DNA of 64,000 nt from an uncultured Spirochaetaceae bacterium (GTDB lineage Bacteria > Spirochaetota > Spirochaetia > Treponematales > Treponemataceae), in assembly GCA_902789325.1 (NCBI GenBank), contig CADANN010000012.1, forward strand, positions 31,318-95,317. The letters are read 5' to 3'. Within the stretch, counting starts at the first letter, position 1. Each line of letters begins with the position of its first letter. Position numbers and translations under genes: made by a program. Below, one piece after another: positions 60,845 through 64,000 of this stretch. The notes under the pieces are model-generated. The model was not told the DNA's origin and did no database searches. It saw only the letters and a program-made list of their open reading frames with translations.

Positions 60845-61265
60845 TTGTAAGTTTATTCTTGACTTCATCGAGGAGCTCAGCCTCCTCGTAATCGGCAGCT
60901 TGCTTCCAGTCGGCAAGCTGCTTTTCTTTTAACTTTTCGAGGGCGGTTGTTTTCTTCATGCATTCGCGGAGGACTTCGCGTTTTTGTTCTGAGACTATTT
61001 TTGCTTGAGTGAGTTGTTTTAAAAGTTCTTCTTTCTGATATTCAAGCAGATTGTTGTACTGGCTTTGTGCCATTACATCTTGAAAATCCTGAGAGCCTTT
61101 CATCTGGGCTTTTACTGCGGCATAGTTCTGAGCTATTGTTTTTAGATTTTCATTTATTTCAGTTTCAACGGCTAATGCCTTGGCGAGTTCGCCTTCGGCC
61201 TGCTGTTTTTCGAAGTTGCGGAATTCGAGGACTTTCTGTAATTCAAAAACAAATTTCTTTGCCAT
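60834..61265 (-). CDS. fliJ: Flagellar protein FliJ
   Basis: 143 residues, nearly all helical with heptad-like spacing (FELQKVLEFRNFEKQQAEGELAKAL), the long coiled coil of FliJ. FliJ links the FliI ATPase ring to the export gate and escorts chaperones. The position after fliI is standard. The ATG is preceded by a palindromic repeat instead of a ribosome site, so translation is probably coupled to fliI. Confidence 0.85.
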   Translation of the reverse strand: MAKKFVFELQKVLEFRNFEKQQAEGELAKALAVETEINENLKTIAQNYAAVKAQMKGSQDFQDVMAQSQYNNLLEYQKEELLKQLTQAKIVSEQKREVLRECMKKTTALEKLKEKQLADWKQAADYEEAELLDEVKNKLTTNI

Positions 61266-61295
61266 ATGGATTGCTTCGCTGCGCTCGCAATGACG
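61266..61295. repeat. Palindromic repeat filling the fliI-fliJ junction
   Basis: ATGGATTGCTTCGCTGCGC and TCGCAATGACG form the inverse of the repeat at 59053-59086. It starts one base after the fliJ ATG and ends at the fliI TAA, so the whole 30-base gap is repeat. No Shine-Dalgarno sequence is left for fliJ. Confidence 0.9.
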
Positions 61296-62714
61296 TTAGG
61301 CTTCAGGCTGCTTAACACCATCTGTAATCTGCGAGGTGTAAGGTATATCTAAGGCCGGAGCCTCAACAAATTCTGTTTCCGGAATCTCAATTCCTGTAAG
61401 AGCTGAAAGCTTCTGCAAAGTTTCTTTCATAGGACACGGCTCATACTCTTCCTGTTTAAGGAACTCTTCTATTTCCATGTGTTTATTGATTGCTTCATCA
61501 ATTTCTGGTGAGTTACCTTTCTGATAGATTCCCGCAGTAATCATTGTTTCATTATCTGAATAGCAGGCCATCCAGCTGCGTAGTTTACCAACAGCCTTTC
61601 TAGTCTGAGCTCCACTCACTCTTTTTGACAAACGCGAAATAGACTGCAAAATATCAATTGCCGGATAATGGTAAGCCTGAGCTAACTTGCGGTTGAGAAC
61701 AATGTGTCCATCCAGAGTACCGCGAACCTTATCTGTAATTGGTTCATTCATATCGTCACCATCAACAAGGACAGTATAGAAAGCTGTAATAGAACCTTTC
61801 TGATTTGTACCACTTCGCTCGAGCAGCTTTGGAATCATATCAAATACACTTGGCGGATAGCCCTTCTGTGCAGGAGGCTCACCGTTTGCCAAACCAATTT
61901 CGCGCTGTGCATGAGCAAAACGGGTAACTGAATCCATCATCAGCATAACGTCTTTGCCCTGATCGCGGAAATATTCTGCAACGGCTGTACAAACCTGTGC
62001 GGCACGGAGACGGCAGATTGAAGGCTCATCACTGGTAGCCACAACTAACACAGAACGCTTCATACCTTCTTCACCAAGGTCACGCTTAACAAAGTCCAGA
62101 ACTTCGCGGCCACGTTCACCAATCAAACCGATTACGTTTATATCAGCATCTGTATTGCGGGCAATAATACTTAAAAGAGTTGATTTACCAACACCAGAAC
62201 CTGCAAATATTCCAAGGCGCTGACCTTTACCAACAGTAAGCAGAGAATCTATTGCGCGAACACCGGTTGTAATTCTGCGGTTAATATCAGTTCTTTCATT
62301 TGGAGAAGGAGGATTAGCAACTGCAGGATAATAAGTGTCTGGAACAATTTCTCCCTTATCATCACAAGGGCGGCCAGCTGCATTAATCATTCTTCCTAAA
62401 AGATTTGGCCCAACTGGAACCATAAGACTTCGACCGGAAGCTACAACTTCGCAGCCAACTTCAATTCCCTTAGTTTCGCCGAATGGAGCAAGCTTTACGA
62501 TTTTTGCATCAAGACCAACAACTTCAGCCTGAAGCATTTTTCCATCGCGAAGTTTGATTGTACACATTTCACCGATTACAGAACGAGGTCCTTCACTTTC
62601 AACTTCAAGGCCTTTTACTGCAGTTACACGACCAGTGTACAAAATTGTTTCTGCATCAACAACTTTTTCGAGATATTTAGTAAAATCAAATTCACCAGTA
62701 TAAGAAGAACGCAC
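61296..62714 (-). CDS. fliI: Flagellum-specific ATPase FliI
   Basis: 472 residues. Walker A is LGIFAGSGVGKSTLLS, Walker B LMMDSVTRFAHAQREIGLANGEPPAQKGYPPSVF (only the first part is the motif), and the ATPase hallmark is SGTNQKGSITAFYTVLVDGDD. The N-terminal 30 residues bind FliH. FliI energises export of flagellar axial proteins. The start is GTG at 62714-62712 after a G-rich GGGGGTGGGG. Confidence 0.95.
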   Translation of the reverse strand: MRSSYTGEFDFTKYLEKVVDAETILYTGRVTAVKGLEVESEGPRSVIGEMCTIKLRDGKMLQAEVVGLDAKIVKLAPFGETKGIEVGCEVVASGRSLMVPVGPNLLGRMINAAGRPCDDKGEIVPDTYYPAVANPPSPNERTDINRRITTGVRAIDSLLTVGKGQRLGIFAGSGVGKSTLLSIIARNTDADINVIGLIGERGREVLDFVKRDLGEEGMKRSVLVVATSDEPSICRLRAAQVCTAVAEYFRDQGKDVMLMMDSVTRFAHAQREIGLANGEPPAQKGYPPSVFDMIPKLLERSGTNQKGSITAFYTVLVDGDDMNEPITDKVRGTLDGHIVLNRKLAQAYHYPAIDILQSISRLSKRVSGAQTRKAVGKLRSWMACYSDNETMITAGIYQKGNSPEIDEAINKHMEIEEFLKQEEYEPCPMKETLQKLSALTGIEIPETEFVEAPALDIPYTSQITDGVKQPEA

Positions 62715-62735
62715 TGCCCCACCCCCGCTCTACTT

Positions 62736-63668
62736 TTACTCAGCCGAAGTAAGAGGATCCTGACGCTTGATATTTTTTACAGGAGAAACTTCAAGAATCT
62801 TATTTTCAAGTTCAGTAAGCTGGCTTGAGATACGAGCATCAATAGCACCAAAGTCAGTTTCTACAATACAACCGCCCTTTTCAACTGAAGAATCTTCCTG
62901 AACAGTAATTCCCTGAACATTTTCAACATGCTGAATGAACTCATCTGCATGAGCGGTAGTAAGTTTAACATCTTCTATATTAACACGAAGAGTTACGTTT
63001 CCACGAGTCTTAACCTTACGCAAAGCAGCAACTGTGTTTGCCATAATGACATTTTTCTGATTTTCAGAAAGAATCTTAATAACCTTGCGGGCCATCAAAA
63101 TTACAAGTTCAACAATCTGGCTTTCAGTATCCTGAAGGATTTCTTCACGACGCTGCATAACCGCTTCAAGGATTTTGTGCATGCGTTCAATGAGACGGTC
63201 AACTTCAGCGGCACCTTTTTCGTAACCTTCCTGATGTCCCTGTTCAAAACCATCATTGCGAGCTTCCGAAACAATTTTATCGTGCTGTGACTGAGCTTCA
63301 GCAACTATCTGCGCAGCTTCAGCTTTTGCTTTTTCAATAATTGCAGATGCTTCATTCTCTGCATCAGCCTTAATAACTGCAGCCTGATCTGTCTGACGTT
63401 TTACTTCTGCAAAGGCAGTATCTTCTGCAGCCTTAATGATACGTTCAGCTTCTTTCTGTGCATCTGCTTTAAGCTGCTGTTTTTCTTTTTCAAACTGCGC
63501 CTTATATTCTTCTGCTTCTCGTCGCAAGTCTTCTGCTGTAGGCCCGGTATATTCTTCTTCCTCTTCGACTTCAACATCTTCAATAGGAGAATAATCTTTA
63601 TAAAGAGGAAGCATTACTTTTTCTTCTATATTCTTTGCTTCGCCGGGGCGAAATACTGTCTTTGCCAT
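62736..63668 (-). CDS. fliH: Flagellar assembly protein FliH
   Basis: 310 residues. An acidic N-terminus (YSPIEDVEVEEEEEYTG) leads into a long coiled coil (about 45-160, AEEYKAQFEKEKQQLKADAQ) with glycine-spaced FEQGHQEGYEKGA. A C-terminal V-ATPase-E-like domain (IVELVILMARKVIKILSENQKNVI) binds FliI. FliH inhibits FliI and anchors it to the C ring. It lies 21 bases before fliI and 22 after fliG. Confidence 0.92.
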   Translation of the reverse strand: MAKTVFRPGEAKNIEEKVMLPLYKDYSPIEDVEVEEEEEYTGPTAEDLRREAEEYKAQFEKEKQQLKADAQKEAERIIKAAEDTAFAEVKRQTDQAAVIKADAENEASAIIEKAKAEAAQIVAEAQSQHDKIVSEARNDGFEQGHQEGYEKGAAEVDRLIERMHKILEAVMQRREEILQDTESQIVELVILMARKVIKILSENQKNVIMANTVAALRKVKTRGNVTLRVNIEDVKLTTAHADEFIQHVENVQGITVQEDSSVEKGGCIVETDFGAIDARISSQLTELENKILEVSPVKNIKRQDPLTSAE

Positions 63669-63690
63669 CTCTTCCTACCCTCGCACAATT

Positions 63691-64000
63691 TTATGATACA
63701 AGCTCGTCCTCACCGGAACGTGCGATAACGATATCACCGTTGTCTTCAAGACGTCGGATGATAGATACAATCTTCTGCTGTGACTCTTCAACGTCCTTCA
63801 AGCGGACAGGTCCCATGAACTCCATATCTTCCTTAAGCATAGATGCCGCACGTTTAGACATGTTACGGAAGATTTTATCCTGTACTTCGGTATCAACAGA
63901 TTTAAGCGCTTTTGCGAGCTCCTGCTGGTCGACATCGCGGAGTACCTTCTGAATGGCACGGTCGTCGAGCATAACGATATCTTCGAATACGAACATTCGC
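63691..64000 (-). CDS. fliG: Flagellar motor switch protein FliG, C-terminal part
   Basis: 103 codons are inside the window; the gene continues upstream beyond 64000. The sequence MFVFEDIVMLDDRAIQKVLRDVDQQELAKALK and SKRAASMLKEDMEFMGPVRLKDVEESQQKIV is the FliG C-terminal domain that meets MotA and carries the torque-bearing charged residues (Lys, Arg, Asp, Glu). FliG forms the rotor ring. Operon order fliG-fliH-fliI-fliJ is standard for treponemes. Confidence 0.95.
   Translation of the reverse strand, partial: RMFVFEDIVMLDDRAIQKVLRDVDQQELAKALKSVDTEVQDKIFRNMSKRAASMLKEDMEFMGPVRLKDVEESQQKIVSIIRRLEDNGDIVIARSGEDELVS

Noticed and set aside
1..64000. tRNA, rRNA, tmRNA or phage genes
   Set aside because: None was found by eye on either strand; a tRNAscan or Infernal run would be needed to exclude a degenerate one.

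Overview
The window looks like a chromosomal segment of a Treponema-like spirochaete with AT-rich intergenic DNA, probably a host- or gut-associated species; the genus is an inference. The support is the fliG-fliH-fliI-fliJ cluster, the phoH-pgpH-ybeY-tlyC order, many treponeme-style lipoproteins and TPR/SPOR/HEAT envelope proteins, a TGS-uridine-kinase fusion, and an LptD-like protein with an LptF/LptG pair. No rRNA, tRNA, phage, transposase or CRISPR locus was found.

Layout. 1-764: 5' part of prfB with its programmed +1 frameshift, then a paired hairpin repeat. 0.8-7.8 kb: an envelope protein, then (minus strand) the phoH-pgpH-ybeY-tlyC-TPR operon. 7.8-15.8 kb (minus): lptD, uvrA, guaB. 15.8-18.3 kb is the main accessory stretch: GC-rich non-coding DNA, four hairpins at an exact 85-bp period, a PD-(D/E)XK-like orphan protein and a lipoprotein. 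18.3-23.7 kb (plus): purA behind a structured leader, a CapA-like lipoprotein and an HrpA-type helicase. 23.7-33.6 kb (minus): SpoIIE-type phosphatase, HEAT protein, tgt, lptG, lptF, dut, a small membrane protein, pnp and rpsO. 33.9-37.6 kb: a GGDEF/EAL protein, a ribF-like gene and ilvE. 37.7-46.3 kb: a Glu-rich SPOR protein, a secreted protein, a sugar dehydratase plus aminotransferase pair, and a divergent three-subunit molybdenum-hydroxylase-like set. 46.4-58.97 kb: queA, ruvB, a giant lipoprotein, ruvA, a Fur-box-controlled zinc operon, a tocopherol-cyclase-like protein, ruvC and yebC. 59.2-64 kb: the uridine-kinase-like protein and the flagellar genes fliJ, fliI, fliH and fliG (partial).

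How genes work together. tgt and queA serve queuosine; ruvA, ruvB and ruvC are all present but split over three loci; lptD/F/G imply envelope glycolipid or lipoprotein export; purA and guaB are the two branches from IMP; pgpH and the EAL protein turn over cyclic dinucleotides; the Fur-family gene, a small Cys/His protein, a COG0523 GTPase and a ZnuA-like protein form a metal-starvation unit.

Most unusual signals: (1) the 85-bp-period hairpin array before the nuclease-like gene; (2) a 94-nt element in two copies, in the purA leader and beside rpsO, whose six differences all fall in predicted unpaired positions although it also keeps a reading frame open; (3) a family of small hairpins with fixed GTCAT/ATCT flanks and CTTG loops but different, fully complementary stems; (4) a related palindrome that forms the whole fliI-fliJ junction; (5) possible leaderless starts for uvrA, ruvA and ruvB; (6) a molybdenum-hydroxylase-like set that lacks the usual active-site motifs.
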